A DNA stretch of 64,000 bases, from positions 4,092,001 to 4,156,000 of the forward strand of contig NZ_CP034689.1 in assembly GCF_003994415.1 (NCBI RefSeq), in the 5' to 3' direction. Below, piece after piece: positions 16,430 through 26,469 of this stretch. The translations under genes were made by a program, and so were the position numbers. The notes beneath the pieces were generated by a model. It ran no database searches, had not been told where the DNA came from, and was given only the letters and a program-made list of their open reading frames with translations. Origin of the DNA: Achromobacter spanius. Its GTDB lineage: Bacteria > Pseudomonadota > Gammaproteobacteria > Burkholderiales > Burkholderiaceae_B. Every line of letters begins with the position of its first letter. Position 1 is the stretch's first letter.

Positions 16430-19400
16430 TCAACCGATAGTCATAAGGCTGGCGTTGCCGCCGGCGGCGGCCGTATTGACGCTGATGGATCGTTCGGTCA
16501 GCAGGCGTTCCGGCACATAGGAGGCTCCTGCCGCCAACGCGTCGGACGTCAGCCCATGCACCGACAGGATGGCCCCCGGACGCTGCGCGATACGCTGGTT
16601 TAGCGCTTGCAGCGCGTCGCCATCGCCTTCGAACAGCACGGCCTGGTAGTCAGCCTGGTCGACCTCATCGTCGGCCAGAATGCCCGCCTGGCCTTGCTGC
16701 TCGGCGTCCAGCGTGGCCAACAGCGCCTGCGCGGCTGGCGTGTCCGCGAACCAGGCATGGTTGCCCGTCAAGCGTGCCACCGACCACTGCGCCCGCGCAC
16801 CGGCTTCGGTAGCCGCCACGCAATACACGGCGCCGCGCGGTTCGACCATATAGGTGTTGGTTTCGCCCGTGGGGCCGGGCAACGCAATGCGTTGCGGCAG
16901 CGGCGCGGCGGCGTCCAGCGCTGGCGGCAGGCCGGCCGGGCGCGTGCCCAACAAGCGGTACATGTACAACGGACCGCCCGCCTTCGGACCCGTGCCCGAC
17001 AGGCATTCGCCACCGAACGGCTGCACGCCCACCACCGCGCCCACAATGTTGCGATTGACGTAGACGTTGCCGGCATGCACCTGCCCGGTCACGTGCGCAA
17101 TGGTTTCGTCGATGCGGGTATGCACGCCGAAGGTCAGGCCGTAGCCCGTGCCATTGATGGCATCCAGCAGCGCATCCAGCTCGTCGCGCTTGTAGCGCAC
17201 CACGTGCAGCACCGGGCCGAACACTTCGCGCGTCAGTTCGCTGATGTGATCGATTTCGATGATGGTGGGCGCCACGAAGGTGCCGTGACGGCATTCGCCG
17301 TTCAGTTCAACCTGATCGACGCGGTGGCCCGCCGTGCGCAGCGTTTCGATGTGGCGCTGGATGCCGTTGCGGGCTTCCGTATCGATGACAGGGCCCACAT
17401 CCACCGAGAGGCGGTCGGGGTTGCCCACGGCCAATTCGCGCATGGCGCCGCGCAACATCGTCAGCACGTGGTCGGCGTTGTCTTCCTGCACGCACAGCAC
17501 GCGCAGCGCCGAACAGCGCTGGCCGGCCGAGTCAAAGGCCGAGCTCAACACGTCGAACACCACTTGTTCGGACAGCGCGGACGAATCCACCACCATCGCG
17601 TTCTGGCCGCCCGTTTCGGCGATCAGCGGAATGGTGTGGCCGTCGTCATCCAGGCGGTCGGCCAGCGTGCGTGCGATGATGCGCGCCACATCGGTGGAGC
17701 CGGTGAACATCACGCCGCGCACGGCGGGGCTGGCCACCAGTTGGGCGCCGACGGTTTCGCCACGGCCGGGCAGCAGTTGCACGGCGCCGGCAGGCACGCC
17801 GGCCGCGCGCAGGATGGCCACGGCTTGCGCCGCGATCAAGGGCGTTTGTTCAGCAGGCTTGGCCACCACGGTATTACCGGCAGCCAGCGCGGCCGCGACC
17901 TGACCGGTGAAGATGGCCAGCGGGAAGTTCCAGGGGCTGATGCACAGCACCGTACCCAAGGGGCGATGCGTGTCGTTGCTGAACTCCTGTTCAGCCTGGT
18001 CTGCGTAGTAGCGCAGGAAGTCCACGGCTTCACGCACTTCGGCAATGGCGTTGGGCAGCGACTTGCCGGCTTCTCGCACGATCAGGCCCAACAGGGTCTG
18101 CATCTGCTCTTCCAGCAATTGCGCCGCGCGGCGCAGGCATTGCGCCCGCTCCGCCACCGGCGTCGACTGCCAGATGGGTGCGGTATTGGCGGCGGCGCGC
18201 AAGGCGATGTCGGCTTCTTCCGACTGCGCCTCGATCACGTGGCCCACCACATCGCGCAGGTTGGCGGGGTTGCGCACTTCAATGGCGCGCGCCGCATCCC
18301 AGGCTTGCTCGCCCTCGCCCAACATCGGGCCAGCGCGCCATGGCGTGCCGGCGCTGGCCAACAGCGCGGCCGACAACGAGCCCAGGCGGTGTTCGTTAGT
18401 CAGGTCCAGCCCAGCCGAGTTAGCGCGGGCGCCCTGTTGCAGATTGCCGTACAGCTCGCGCGGCAGCGGGATCTTTTCGTGCGGCGCGCCCAGCGGCACA
18501 ATGCGCGAGGCCGCTTCCACCGGATCGGCCACCAGCGATTCAACCGGAATGGTGTCGTCGCCGATCAAGTTCACGAACGAGGTATTGGCGCCGTTTTCCA
18601 GCAGGCGTCGCACCAGATACGCCAGCAGCGTTTCGTGCGTGCCGACCGGCGCGTAGATGCGGCACGGGCGGTTCAGCTTGCCCTGGGCCAGCGGGCCGAC
18701 CACTTCGTCGTACAAGGGTTCGCCCATGCCGTGCAAGCACTGGAATTCATATTGGCCGGGGTAGTAGTTCTGACCCGCCAATTGATAGATCGCGGCCAGC
18801 GTATAGGCGTTGTGCGTGGCGAACTGCGGATACACGGCCTCGGGCGCGTTCAGCAGCTTGCGCGCGCACGCCAGGTAGGCCACGTCGGTGTACAGCTTGC
18901 GGGTGTAGACGGGATAGCCTTCCAGGCCATCAACCTGGGCACGCTTGATCTCGGTATCCCAGTACGCGCCCTTGACCAGGCGCACCATCACGCGGTGACG
19001 GCTGCGGCGGGCCAGGTCGATGACGTAGTCAATGACGAACGGCGCGCGCTTTTGATAGGCCTGGATGACAAAGCCAATGCCATTCCAGCCTTCCAGTTCC
19101 GGCGCGAAGCAAAGCGCTTCCAGCAGGTCCAGCGAAATTTCCAGGCGGTCGGCTTCTTCGGCGTCGATATTCAGGCCGATGTCGTAGCTGCGTGCCAAGG
19201 CCGTCAGCGCCTTCACGCGCGGCAGCAGTTCGGCAATGACCCGTTCGCGCTGGCTGCGCGAATAGCGCGGATGCAACGCCGACAGCTTGATCGAGATGCC
19301 CGGGCCTTCGTAGATGCCACGGCCGGCCGCGGCCTTGCCGATGGCGTGAATGGCCTGCTCATACGACGCGTAATAGCGCTCGGCGTCTTCGGCCGTGGTG

Positions 19401-20251
19401 GCGGCCTCGCCCAGCATGTCGTAGGAATAGCGGAAGCCGCGCGCTTCCATCTTGCGGTTGTTGGCCAACGCTTCGGAGATGGTCTGGCCGGACACGAACT
19501 GTTCGCCCATCATGCGCATGGCCATGTTCACGCCCTTGCGCACCAGGGGCTCGCCACCCTTGCCGATCAGGCGCGTCAGCGCCTTGGACAAGGACTGTTC
19601 GCTGCTGACGGCAACCAGCTTGCCGGTGATCATCAGGCCCCAGGTAGCGGCGTTGACGAACAGCGATTGCGAACCGCCCATGTGCGACTTCCAGTCGCCA
19701 CGGGCCACCTTGTCGCGGATCAGCGCGTCGCGGGTGGCGCGGTCGGGAATGCGCAGCAGCGCTTCGGCCAGGCACATCAGCGCCACGCCTTCCTGGCTGG
19801 ACAAGGAAAATTCCTGGATCAGCCCTTCGACGCCGCCGCCGCTGCGCTTGCCACGCAGCTTCTTGACGAGGTCGGACGCCATGGCGTGGACCTTTTCCAG
19901 GTTGGGCACACGGGCCTGACCCAGCAACAGCGGCACGCATTCAGGTTCGGGGCGGCGATACGCGGCGGTAATCGCGGCGCGCAGCACGGACTGCGGCTGC
20001 ACGTCCTGGCCAAATTCGTAGAAAGGTGGGGTGGGCGCGGCGGGCGCATCGCCCGACTCGTCGTCGGCCCCGGCGTCCATGCCCAGATGCGACATCTCGG
20101 CGGGCAGGTGGCCCCGCTCGATTTTGTCCAGATAAGAAAGAATGGCCTGCTTATGCAGCCAGTGAGGCGTGCAGTTGAGCTTGTTCGCGGCGGCCTTGAG
20201 GCGGTCGCGCAGTGCGTCATCAACTTTGACGCCGAGGGTCGTGCTGGCCAT
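16430..20251 (-). CDS. putA: Trifunctional PutA: transcriptional repressor, proline dehydrogenase, and glutamate-gamma-semialdehyde dehydrogenase
   Basis: Oxidises proline to glutamate in two steps with FAD and NAD+. The 1273-residue protein has, in order: a ribbon-helix-helix DNA-binding domain (about 1-50, MASTTLGVKVDDALRDRLK), a proline dehydrogenase barrel (roughly 190-560), and an aldehyde dehydrogenase with Glu in AETGGQNAM and catalytic Cys913 in GQRCSALR. A C-terminal domain follows. The ATG at 20249-20251 aligns with the E. coli PutA N-terminus; a start nine codons earlier is possible. The RHH domain implies autoregulation, and a matching palindrome lies upstream. No putP transporter is seen in the window. 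Confidence 0.95.
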   Translation of the reverse strand: MASTTLGVKVDDALRDRLKAAANKLNCTPHWLHKQAILSYLDKIERGHLPAEMSHLGMDAGADDESGDAPAAPTPPFYEFGQDVQPQSVLRAAITAAYRRPEPECVPLLLGQARVPNLEKVHAMASDLVKKLRGKRSGGGVEGLIQEFSLSSQEGVALMCLAEALLRIPDRATRDALIRDKVARGDWKSHMGGSQSLFVNAATWGLMITGKLVAVSSEQSLSKALTRLIGKGGEPLVRKGVNMAMRMMGEQFVSGQTISEALANNRKMEARGFRYSYDMLGEAATTAEDAERYYASYEQAIHAIGKAAAGRGIYEGPGISIKLSALHPRYSRSQRERVIAELLPRVKALTALARSYDIGLNIDAEEADRLEISLDLLEALCFAPELEGWNGIGFVIQAYQKRAPFVIDYVIDLARRSRHRVMVRLVKGAYWDTEIKRAQVDGLEGYPVYTRKLYTDVAYLACARKLLNAPEAVYPQFATHNAYTLAAIYQLAGQNYYPGQYEFQCLHGMGEPLYDEVVGPLAQGKLNRPCRIYAPVGTHETLLAYLVRRLLENGANTSFVNLIGDDTIPVESLVADPVEAASRIVPLGAPHEKIPLPRELYGNLQQGARANSAGLDLTNEHRLGSLSAALLASAGTPWRAGPMLGEGEQAWDAARAIEVRNPANLRDVVGHVIEAQSEEADIALRAAANTAPIWQSTPVAERAQCLRRAAQLLEEQMQTLLGLIVREAGKSLPNAIAEVREAVDFLRYYADQAEQEFSNDTHRPLGTVLCISPWNFPLAIFTGQVAAALAAGNTVVAKPAEQTPLIAAQAVAILRAAGVPAGAVQLLPGRGETVGAQLVASPAVRGVMFTGSTDVARIIARTLADRLDDDGHTIPLIAETGGQNAMVVDSSALSEQVVFDVLSSAFDSAGQRCSALRVLCVQEDNADHVLTMLRGAMRELAVGNPDRLSVDVGPVIDTEARNGIQRHIETLRTAGHRVDQVELNGECRHGTFVAPTIIEIDHISELTREVFGPVLHVVRYKRDELDALLDAINGTGYGLTFGVHTRIDETIAHVTGQVHAGNVYVNRNIVGAVVGVQPFGGECLSGTGPKAGGPLYMYRLLGTRPAGLPPALDAAAPLPQRIALPGPTGETNTYMVEPRGAVYCVAATEAGARAQWSVARLTGNHAWFADTPAAQALLATLDAEQQGQAGILADDEVDQADYQAVLFEGDGDALQALNQRIAQRPGAILSVHGLTSDALAAGASYVPERLLTERSISVNTAAAGGNASLMTIG

Positions 20252-20331
20252 AAGAGATTGCTTCCTGTCGCATGGCAAAGGTGTTACTGAGTCCGAACGA
20301 AACCCAGTATGGGTAGGACCGTATGCTAGAC

Positions 20332-20343
20332 AGGTTGCAACCT
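20332..20343. promoter_or_regulatory. Candidate PutA operator upstream of putA
   Basis: Perfect 12-bp palindrome AGGTTGCAACCT containing GTTGCA on both strands. GTTGCA is the core recognised by the E. coli PutA ribbon-helix-helix domain. It lies about 80 bp upstream of the putA start. Confidence 0.6.
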
Positions 20344-20355
20344 TGTTTGTATTAA

Positions 20356-20374
20356 GGTTAACCCTAGGTTAACC
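20356..20374. repeat. Tandem palindromes GGTTAACC-CTA-GGTTAACC
   Basis: Two identical 8-bp palindromes separated by 3 bp and followed by CCGGTT, lying 105 bp upstream of putA and 21 bp after the pqiC stop. This could be a second regulator site for putA or part of its promoter. I cannot assign the binding protein. Confidence 0.45.
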
Positions 20375-20394
20375 GGTTGAGTTGATGCAGGTTC

Positions 20395-21042
20395 TCATTC
20401 TTTCAGCGGCGAGCAGCCCAGCATCTGCACCGAGCCGGTTCCGGCAGGGGTTTGCCCACGTATGGCGGACGCCATCACGCCCGCCAAACCCACCACCGCC
20501 CGTTGCTGCGCGGCGATCAGCGCAGGAATACCGGTTTCCGACACGGTTTCCGTCACCACGCTGCGGCACAACAGGCCCGTGCCCTTGGCATTGACGGGCC
20601 GCACGCGCCAGGTGGCGTCCAACTGCGCCATGCTGCCGGACATCATTTCAAAACGCTGCACGTCCGTCTGTACGCGCCACACCGGGGCCGCCGGCCCTGG
20701 CTTGACCATCTGCACGTCCAGGGCGCCCAGCTCGCGCTTGAGGGCGTCCGACAAGGCGCCCCGCAACTCGTCACCCAAAGGCGAGCTCCAGCGTTCGGAA
20801 TACAGCGCCGCCACGCTGCCGTCGCCCGTGCGCACCATCAGTTGCGGCTGGTCGGCCTGTGTCGACAAGCTGACGGCTTGCACCTCAATAAGGAAGTCCG
20901 CCGACCCGGCGGGCGCGGCCGTAGACGGCGCCGCCGGACTTTGAAGCGTGTAGTAATGCACGGGCGGCGACGAGCCGCAGCCCGCCAAGGCGGCGCTCAG
21001 CGCCAACAGGGACAAGACGGGACGGATCGAGAATAGAGTCAT
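20395..21042 (-). CDS. pqiC: PqiC-like outer-membrane lipoprotein (ABC-type transport auxiliary)
   Basis: Lipoprotein of 215 residues with a signal peptide and lipobox Leu-Ala-Gly-Cys (Cys near 22), followed by GSSPPVHYYTLQSP. That Tyr-Tyr-Thr-Leu opening is typical of the PqiC/YmbA family. In the Pqi system the lipoprotein forms a ring at the outer membrane that receives the PqiB needle. It follows pqiB by 6 bp, so the genes are co-transcribed as pqiA-B-C. Confidence 0.85.
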   Translation of the reverse strand: MTLFSIRPVLSLLALSAALAGCGSSPPVHYYTLQSPAAPSTAAPAGSADFLIEVQAVSLSTQADQPQLMVRTGDGSVAALYSERWSSPLGDELRGALSDALKRELGALDVQMVKPGPAAPVWRVQTDVQRFEMMSGSMAQLDATWRVRPVNAKGTGLLCRSVVTETVSETGIPALIAAQQRAVVGLAGVMASAIRGQTPAGTGSVQMLGCSPLKE

Positions 21043-21048
21043 GGTTGT

Positions 21049-22713
21049 TTAGTTCCTGACAGGGCCAGAGCCGGGAATCGGGTCATCGCCACGGCCCCGC
21101 AACAAGGCTTCGGGATTCGCTTGCAGGAAGTCGGCCAGCGCACGCAACGAGCGGGCCGCGCGACTCAGTTCCTGCATCGCCTTTTCGGTATTGACGGGCA
21201 GCGAGGCGTCCGAGGCCAGCAGCGAATTGATATTCGCCATCGATTGGCGCGCCTGCTTCAACATGCTTTGGGCCTCGGGCGCCACCTGCTTGTCCAGCCG
21301 ATTCATCAGTTTTGACGTGCTGGCCAGCGTGGTGCGCAGATCTTCGCCGATCTTGTCGAACGGAATCTTCTCGATCTTGGCGACGATATTGCTGACCTGC
21401 TGCTGCAACTGATCCAGGTTGCCCGGCACGGTCGGAATGATCGCCGGGTCGGTCGCCTTGAACTCCACCGGCTTGGCGTTCGGGAAGTTGTCCAGCACCA
21501 CATACAGCTGACCGGTCAGCAGGTTGGACGTGCGCAGTTGGGCGCGCAGGCCGTACTTGATCATCACGCCCAGCAGCCGCGTGCCGGCCTCGTCGCCATC
21601 CTTGAGCGCACGCTCGCGCACCTCTTCATAGACGCGGCCCAGGCGTTCCGGATACAGCGTGGCGTCCACCAGCGAGAAGAAACGCTTGGTGGCCGGATCG
21701 AAGTCCAGCGTGATCTGCGTGACGTTACCCAGCGTGATGCCGTTGAAATCGATGGGTGCGCCCACGGCCAGGCCACGGATGGACTGGTCATAGCGCATGC
21801 GAATCGGGAAGGCTTCGCCGTCGGGGTTGGCCTTGGCGGCGGCTTCGGTCGCGTACAGGTCAAAGCTGGCATCGGCCGGCGCCGGGTTGCTGCCGTCGCG
21901 CGCGCTTTGCACGGATTCAAACGCCACGCCGCCCACCGCCATGGACACCAGCGACTGCGTGCGAACCTTCAAGCCGTCGGCATTGACGCTGAAGTCCACG
22001 CCGCTGGCGTTCCAGAAGCGCGTGCCGTTGGTGACGAACTTGTCGTTGGGCGCATCCACGAACACTTCAACGTTCACGGCCGTGCCGGTTTTGTCGAGTT
22101 CATAACCAATGACGCGACCCACATTGATGCGGCGGAAGTAGACGGGCGAGCCAATGTCCAGGGACCCCAGGTCCGACGCCTTGAGCTTGAAGCGCTTGCC
22201 GGCGCGGTCATGCGTGACCGCGGGCGGAATCTCCAGGCCTTCGAAGCTGAGCTTGGTGGCCTTGGCGGAACCGTTCTTGCCCTCGGCCGCGTCCACGCCA
22301 ATGTAGGCGCCCGACAGCAAGGTGCCCAGGCCCGATACGCCACTGACGTCCAGGCGCGGCCGCACCACCCAGAAATTGGTGCCTTCGCGGGCCAGGTCCG
22401 ACACTTCTTTCGCCAGCTCGGCCTTCACCACGACTTTGCTGCGGTCACTGTTGAAGCCAATGGACTTCACCGTGCCGATGTTCACATCCTTGTAGCGCAG
22501 CTGCGTCTTGCCCACCTCCAGCCCTTCGGCTGTATTGAACGAGATGGAGATATCCGGGCCGGCCTGCATCCAGGTGCGGATGACAAGCGACATACCCATC
22601 AGCGCGGCCACGATGGGCACCAGCCAGATCCATGAAATCCGGCTCTTCTGCTTGCGCGAGATGGTCGGTGACTTGTACTTCTCTTCACCGGCATCGGGTG
22701 CTTGGTCGGACAT
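21049..22713 (-). CDS. pqiB: PqiB-like MCE-domain envelope lipid-transport protein
   Basis: 554-residue protein with one N-terminal membrane anchor (about 24-45) and three successive MCE (mammalian cell entry) domains. Each has the GLEVGKTQLRYKDVNIG or GSPVYFRRINVGRV or GAPIDFNGITLGNV type core. A C-terminal helical region (LDQLQQQVSNIVAKIEKIP...) forms the tube in PqiB. The family bridges the periplasm to move phospholipids between membranes. It sits 42 bp after pqiA and 6 bp before pqiC. Confidence 0.9.
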   Translation of the reverse strand: MSDQAPDAGEEKYKSPTISRKQKSRISWIWLVPIVAALMGMSLVIRTWMQAGPDISISFNTAEGLEVGKTQLRYKDVNIGTVKSIGFNSDRSKVVVKAELAKEVSDLAREGTNFWVVRPRLDVSGVSGLGTLLSGAYIGVDAAEGKNGSAKATKLSFEGLEIPPAVTHDRAGKRFKLKASDLGSLDIGSPVYFRRINVGRVIGYELDKTGTAVNVEVFVDAPNDKFVTNGTRFWNASGVDFSVNADGLKVRTQSLVSMAVGGVAFESVQSARDGSNPAPADASFDLYATEAAAKANPDGEAFPIRMRYDQSIRGLAVGAPIDFNGITLGNVTQITLDFDPATKRFFSLVDATLYPERLGRVYEEVRERALKDGDEAGTRLLGVMIKYGLRAQLRTSNLLTGQLYVVLDNFPNAKPVEFKATDPAIIPTVPGNLDQLQQQVSNIVAKIEKIPFDKIGEDLRTTLASTSKLMNRLDKQVAPEAQSMLKQARQSMANINSLLASDASLPVNTEKAMQELSRAARSLRALADFLQANPEALLRGRGDDPIPGSGPVRN

Positions 22714-22755
22714 CTACTTTCCTTTTTTCTTCTTCCGCGGGACCCGCTGTTGTTG

Positions 22756-24102
22756 CTAACCCACTTCCCTGCTGGTCTGAGCCGGTGGCTGCTGCGCCGC
22801 CTGGGCCGGGTGACCCGGGTGAGCCCGGCCTTCGATCTCGGGGGTGTCGATTTCGCTCTCGCCTTCCAGATCCCAGCTACGGCGCAAATCGAAGCTCATG
22901 GCCGCCAGCATGGTCAAGATCACCACCACACCGAAGGCCGCCGCCCCGGCACCCGCGCTGATCTCCATCAAGCCTTGGAAATCGGCCAGCGCCGCCAGCA
23001 ATATAACGACAAACACATCCAGCATCGACCATTGGCCAATGAACTCGACCATCTGATACAAGCGGGTGCGCGGCCGCAGATTGGTCGTGCTGCGCCACTG
23101 TTCGGTCAGCAACAGCAAGATCAGTGCCAGCAGCTTGGTCAGGGGTACGGCCACGCTGGCGATGAACACGATCAACGCAATATCCCATGAGCCCATCTGC
23201 CACAGTTCGACCACGCCGCCCAGAATGGTGTGGGCGCTGTCGCCCAAAACGGAACTCACCTGCATGACGGGCAGCACGTTGGCCGGGATATAGAACACGA
23301 CCGCCGCGAGCAGCAGCGCCCAGGTGCGCGCCACGTGGTCCGGCTTGCGGTAATGCACCACGGCATGGCAGCGCACGCAGTGGTGCTCTTCTTCGGGATC
23401 GGCGTCGCGCGGCAAGGCCTGCACCTGGCCGCACACATGGCAGCCGGCCAACACGTTGTCGGGACTGCTTTCCGGAATATGCACGGGCGCCACGCCCGCC
23501 GTCTCGGCATACCGCCACAGCACATGCGGTGACAGGCGGCCCAGCATCGTCAGGAAGATGGTCAACAGACCAAAGGCACCCAGCCCGATACCGGGTTGCA
23601 CCGCGGCCATGCCGGCCAGCTTCACCACCGCCACCAGCACGCCCAACAGAAACACGGGCACCATGCACCAGGGACGCAGCACGCCCAGCAAACGCATGGC
23701 GCCACGGAAGCCCACGGGTTCACGGCCTTGCGACAACGGGCCCAGCACCCACAACAGCACGGTCAACTGCAGCAGTGGCAAGACGAAGCCGGCCAGCCCC
23801 GTCATGACGGCAACGACCCAATGACCTTGGCGCCACGTAATGGAAATCGAGTCCAGCAAGGAGGCCTGCTGCACCATGCCCTGCACGGACATGGAAGCGA
23901 CCGGGTAAGCGTTGGCCACCCCGAAAATGATCAGGGCGCTAATGGCAAGCGCCAGCCAATTGGACAAAGTAAGCCCGCTGTAGCGCCACAGTGTGGCCCC
24001 GCAGCGGGCGCAATTGGCGGTCTCGCCAGGTTCAAGCTGATGTCGGCGATAAACGCTTGCGCAGTGTTCGCATTCGATCAGCGGCTGGCTGTCCGCGGTC
24101 AT
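22756..24102 (-). CDS. pqiA: PqiA-like inner-membrane protein
   Basis: 448-residue integral membrane protein with two repeated PqiA domains of four helices each. Each domain is preceded by a zinc-ribbon-like pair of CxxC motifs: Cys-Glu-His-Cys with Cys-Ala-Arg-Cys near the N-terminus, and Cys-His-Val-Cys with Cys-Val-Arg-Cys in the middle. It is the inner-membrane partner of PqiB. The ATG at 24100-24102 shares its A with the clpA TGA (TGATG), so translation is coupled to clpA; a TTG one codon upstream is the alternative. Confidence 0.88.
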   Translation of the reverse strand: MTADSQPLIECEHCASVYRRHQLEPGETANCARCGATLWRYSGLTLSNWLALAISALIIFGVANAYPVASMSVQGMVQQASLLDSISITWRQGHWVVAVMTGLAGFVLPLLQLTVLLWVLGPLSQGREPVGFRGAMRLLGVLRPWCMVPVFLLGVLVAVVKLAGMAAVQPGIGLGAFGLLTIFLTMLGRLSPHVLWRYAETAGVAPVHIPESSPDNVLAGCHVCGQVQALPRDADPEEEHHCVRCHAVVHYRKPDHVARTWALLLAAVVFYIPANVLPVMQVSSVLGDSAHTILGGVVELWQMGSWDIALIVFIASVAVPLTKLLALILLLLTEQWRSTTNLRPRTRLYQMVEFIGQWSMLDVFVVILLAALADFQGLMEISAGAGAAAFGVVVILTMLAAMSFDLRRSWDLEGESEIDTPEIEGRAHPGHPAQAAQQPPAQTSREVG

Positions 24103-26414
24103 CAATCGATCAGTTCGACTTCCTGCTTATCCGGCGCATCCGAGGACGGTGGTTTCCCGTTGTCGTCGAAGTCCAGCGTCACCTTGCCCGACTCGTCCAG
24201 GTCCACCGTGACCGAGCCGCCGTCGACCAGCTTGCCAAACAGCAGCTCGTCGGCCAGCGCGCGGCGGATGGTGTCCTGGATAAGACGTTGCATGGGACGC
24301 GCGCCCATCAGCGGGTCGAACCCCTCCTTGGCAAGGTGTTCGCGCAGTTTCGTGGTGAATACGGCTTCCACGCGGCGCTCGTGCAACTGGTCTTCAAGCT
24401 GCATGAGGAACTTGTCCACCACGCGCAGGATGACCTCGCGGTCCAACGCGGCAAACGGAATGATTGCGTCAAGGCGGTTGCGGAATTCAGGCGTGAACAT
24501 GCGACGGATTTCCGCCATTTCGTCGCCCAGCATCCGCGAATTGGCAAAGCCGATCGAGGGACGGTTCAAGGTTTCGGCGCCCGCGTTCGTCGTCATGATG
24601 AGGATGACGTTACGGAAGTCCGCCTTGCGGCCGTTGTTGTCGGTCAGCGTGCCGTGGTCCATGACCTGCAGCAGGATGTTGAACACATCCGGGTGGGCCT
24701 TTTCGATTTCGTCCAGCAGCAGCACGCAGTGCGGCTGCTTGGTGATGGCTTCGGTCAAGAGGCCGCCCTGGTCGAAACCGACATACCCCGGCGGCGCGCC
24801 GATCAGGCGCGACACCGCGTGGCGTTCCATGTATTCCGACATATCGAAACGCAGCAGCTCGACACCCAGCGTGAACGCCAGTTGCCGCGCCACTTCGGTC
24901 TTGCCCACACCGGTGGGGCCGGACAACAGGAAAGCGCCGATGGGCTTTTCCGGTTTGCCCAGGCCCGAGCGCGCCATCTTGATGGCGGCGGCCAGGGCAT
25001 CGATCGCGCCGTCCTGGCCGAACACCACGGTTTTCAAATCGCGGTCCAGCGTGGCCAGCTTGCTGCGGTCGTCGTTGGAGACCGACTGCGGCGGAATACG
25101 GGCGATCTTGGACACGATGTTTTCGATGTCCACCTTGCCTATCACTTTCTTCTGGCGCGAGCGCGGCAGCAGGCGCTGGGCTGCGCCGGCCTCGTCGATG
25201 ACGTCGATGGCCTTGTCGGGCAGATGACGATCATTGATGAAACGTGCCGACAGTTCAGCGGCAGCCGACAGCGCAGCCGCCGAGTAGCGGACGCTGTGGT
25301 GTTCTTCAAAGCGGCTCTTCAGCCCACGCAGAATCTGCACGGTCTGTTCGACGCTGGGTTCCGGCACGTCGATCTTCTGGAAGCGACGCGACAGCGCGTG
25401 GTCTTTTTCAAAGACGCCGCGATATTCGGTGTAGGTGGTGGCGCCAATGCACTTCAACTGGCCCGAGGACAAGGCCGGCTTCAGCAGGTTGGACGCATCC
25501 AGCGTGCCGCCCGAGGCCGAACCGGCGCCAATCAGCGTGTGGATTTCATCGATGAACAGAATGGCGTCGGGGTTGCCGCGAATTTGCTTCAGCACGCCCT
25601 TCAGACGCTGTTCGAAATCACCGCGGTACTTGGTGCCGGCCAGCAACGCGCCCATGTCCAACGAGAACACTTGCGCGGCTTGCAGGATTTCGGGCACTTC
25701 GCCGCGCGTGATGCGCCAGGCCAGGCCTTCCGCGATAGCGGTCTTGCCCACGCCGGCCTCGCCCACCAGCAGCGGATTGTTCTTGCGGCGGCGGCACAAC
25801 ACCTGGATCACGCGCTCGACTTCGTGCTCGCGTCCGATCAGGGGATCAATGCGGCCCGCCAGCGCGGCGGCGTTCAGGTCGGTGGCGTATTGGTCAAGCG
25901 GCGACTGACGCGATTCGCCCTGCTCTTCACCGTTGGTCTGCTGCTCTTTCTGCACGGCGGCGGACTCCACCTGGGGCTGTTTGGTAATGCCATGCGACAG
26001 GAAATTGACGACATCCAGGCGCGTGACGCCCTGCTGTTGCAGGTAGTACACGGCGTGCGAGTCCTTTTCGCCGAAGATGGCCACCAGCACGTTCGCGCCG
26101 GTCACCGGCTTCTTGCCGGTGCCGCCCGCGGATACGTGCATGATTGCGCGTTGAATCACGCGCTGAAAGCCCAGCGTCGGCTGCGTGTCGACCTCGGCGC
26201 CGCTTGGAATCACCGGGGTGTTTTCCGAAACGAACTGGCGGAGGTTGCGGCGCAAGTCGTCAAGGTTGGCCGCGCAGGCGCGCAGAACCTCGACTGCCGA
26301 AGCGTTGTCAAGCAACGACAACAGCAGATGCTCGACGGTAATAAATTCATGCCGGGCCGAACGGGCCTCGACGAAAGCCATATGCAGGCTGACTTCAAGC
26401 TCTTGAGAAATCAC
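24102..26414 (-). CDS. clpA: ATP-dependent Clp protease ATP-binding subunit ClpA
   Basis: AAA+ unfoldase that feeds substrates, including N-degron substrates brought by ClpS, to ClpP. 770 residues: an N-terminal Clp_N repeat domain (1-145), AAA-1 with Walker A GEAGVGKTA near 205, AAA-2 with GPTGVGKTE near 488, and a C-terminal D2 small domain. The start is GTG 26412-26414, preceded by ACGGAGGAAGC, a near-ideal ribosome binding site. The protein then begins VISQELEVSLHMAF as in other ClpA; an ATG 12 codons upstream has no such site. ClpS is encoded 7.6 kb away on the same strand. Confidence 0.95.
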   Translation of the reverse strand: MISQELEVSLHMAFVEARSARHEFITVEHLLLSLLDNASAVEVLRACAANLDDLRRNLRQFVSENTPVIPSGAEVDTQPTLGFQRVIQRAIMHVSAGGTGKKPVTGANVLVAIFGEKDSHAVYYLQQQGVTRLDVVNFLSHGITKQPQVESAAVQKEQQTNGEEQGESRQSPLDQYATDLNAAALAGRIDPLIGREHEVERVIQVLCRRRKNNPLLVGEAGVGKTAIAEGLAWRITRGEVPEILQAAQVFSLDMGALLAGTKYRGDFEQRLKGVLKQIRGNPDAILFIDEIHTLIGAGSASGGTLDASNLLKPALSSGQLKCIGATTYTEYRGVFEKDHALSRRFQKIDVPEPSVEQTVQILRGLKSRFEEHHSVRYSAAALSAAAELSARFINDRHLPDKAIDVIDEAGAAQRLLPRSRQKKVIGKVDIENIVSKIARIPPQSVSNDDRSKLATLDRDLKTVVFGQDGAIDALAAAIKMARSGLGKPEKPIGAFLLSGPTGVGKTEVARQLAFTLGVELLRFDMSEYMERHAVSRLIGAPPGYVGFDQGGLLTEAITKQPHCVLLLDEIEKAHPDVFNILLQVMDHGTLTDNNGRKADFRNVILIMTTNAGAETLNRPSIGFANSRMLGDEMAEIRRMFTPEFRNRLDAIIPFAALDREVILRVVDKFLMQLEDQLHERRVEAVFTTKLREHLAKEGFDPLMGARPMQRLIQDTIRRALADELLFGKLVDGGSVTVDLDESGKVTLDFDDNGKPPSSDAPDKQEVELID

Positions 26415-26469
26415 GCTTCCTCCGTATTGCATCGAAGCGGTCAAATACACGATTCATATTCTATGCCGA

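Noticed and set aside
16607..20290. 1227-codon plus-strand open frame antisense to putA
   Set aside because: Same artefact: low-complexity His/Arg/Gln/Gly translation opposite a certain gene.
26415..26450. Twelve extra N-terminal codons of ClpA from an upstream ATG
   Set aside because: The GTG at 26412-26414 has an excellent ACGGAGGAAGC site and gives the family's known N-terminus; the ATG has none.
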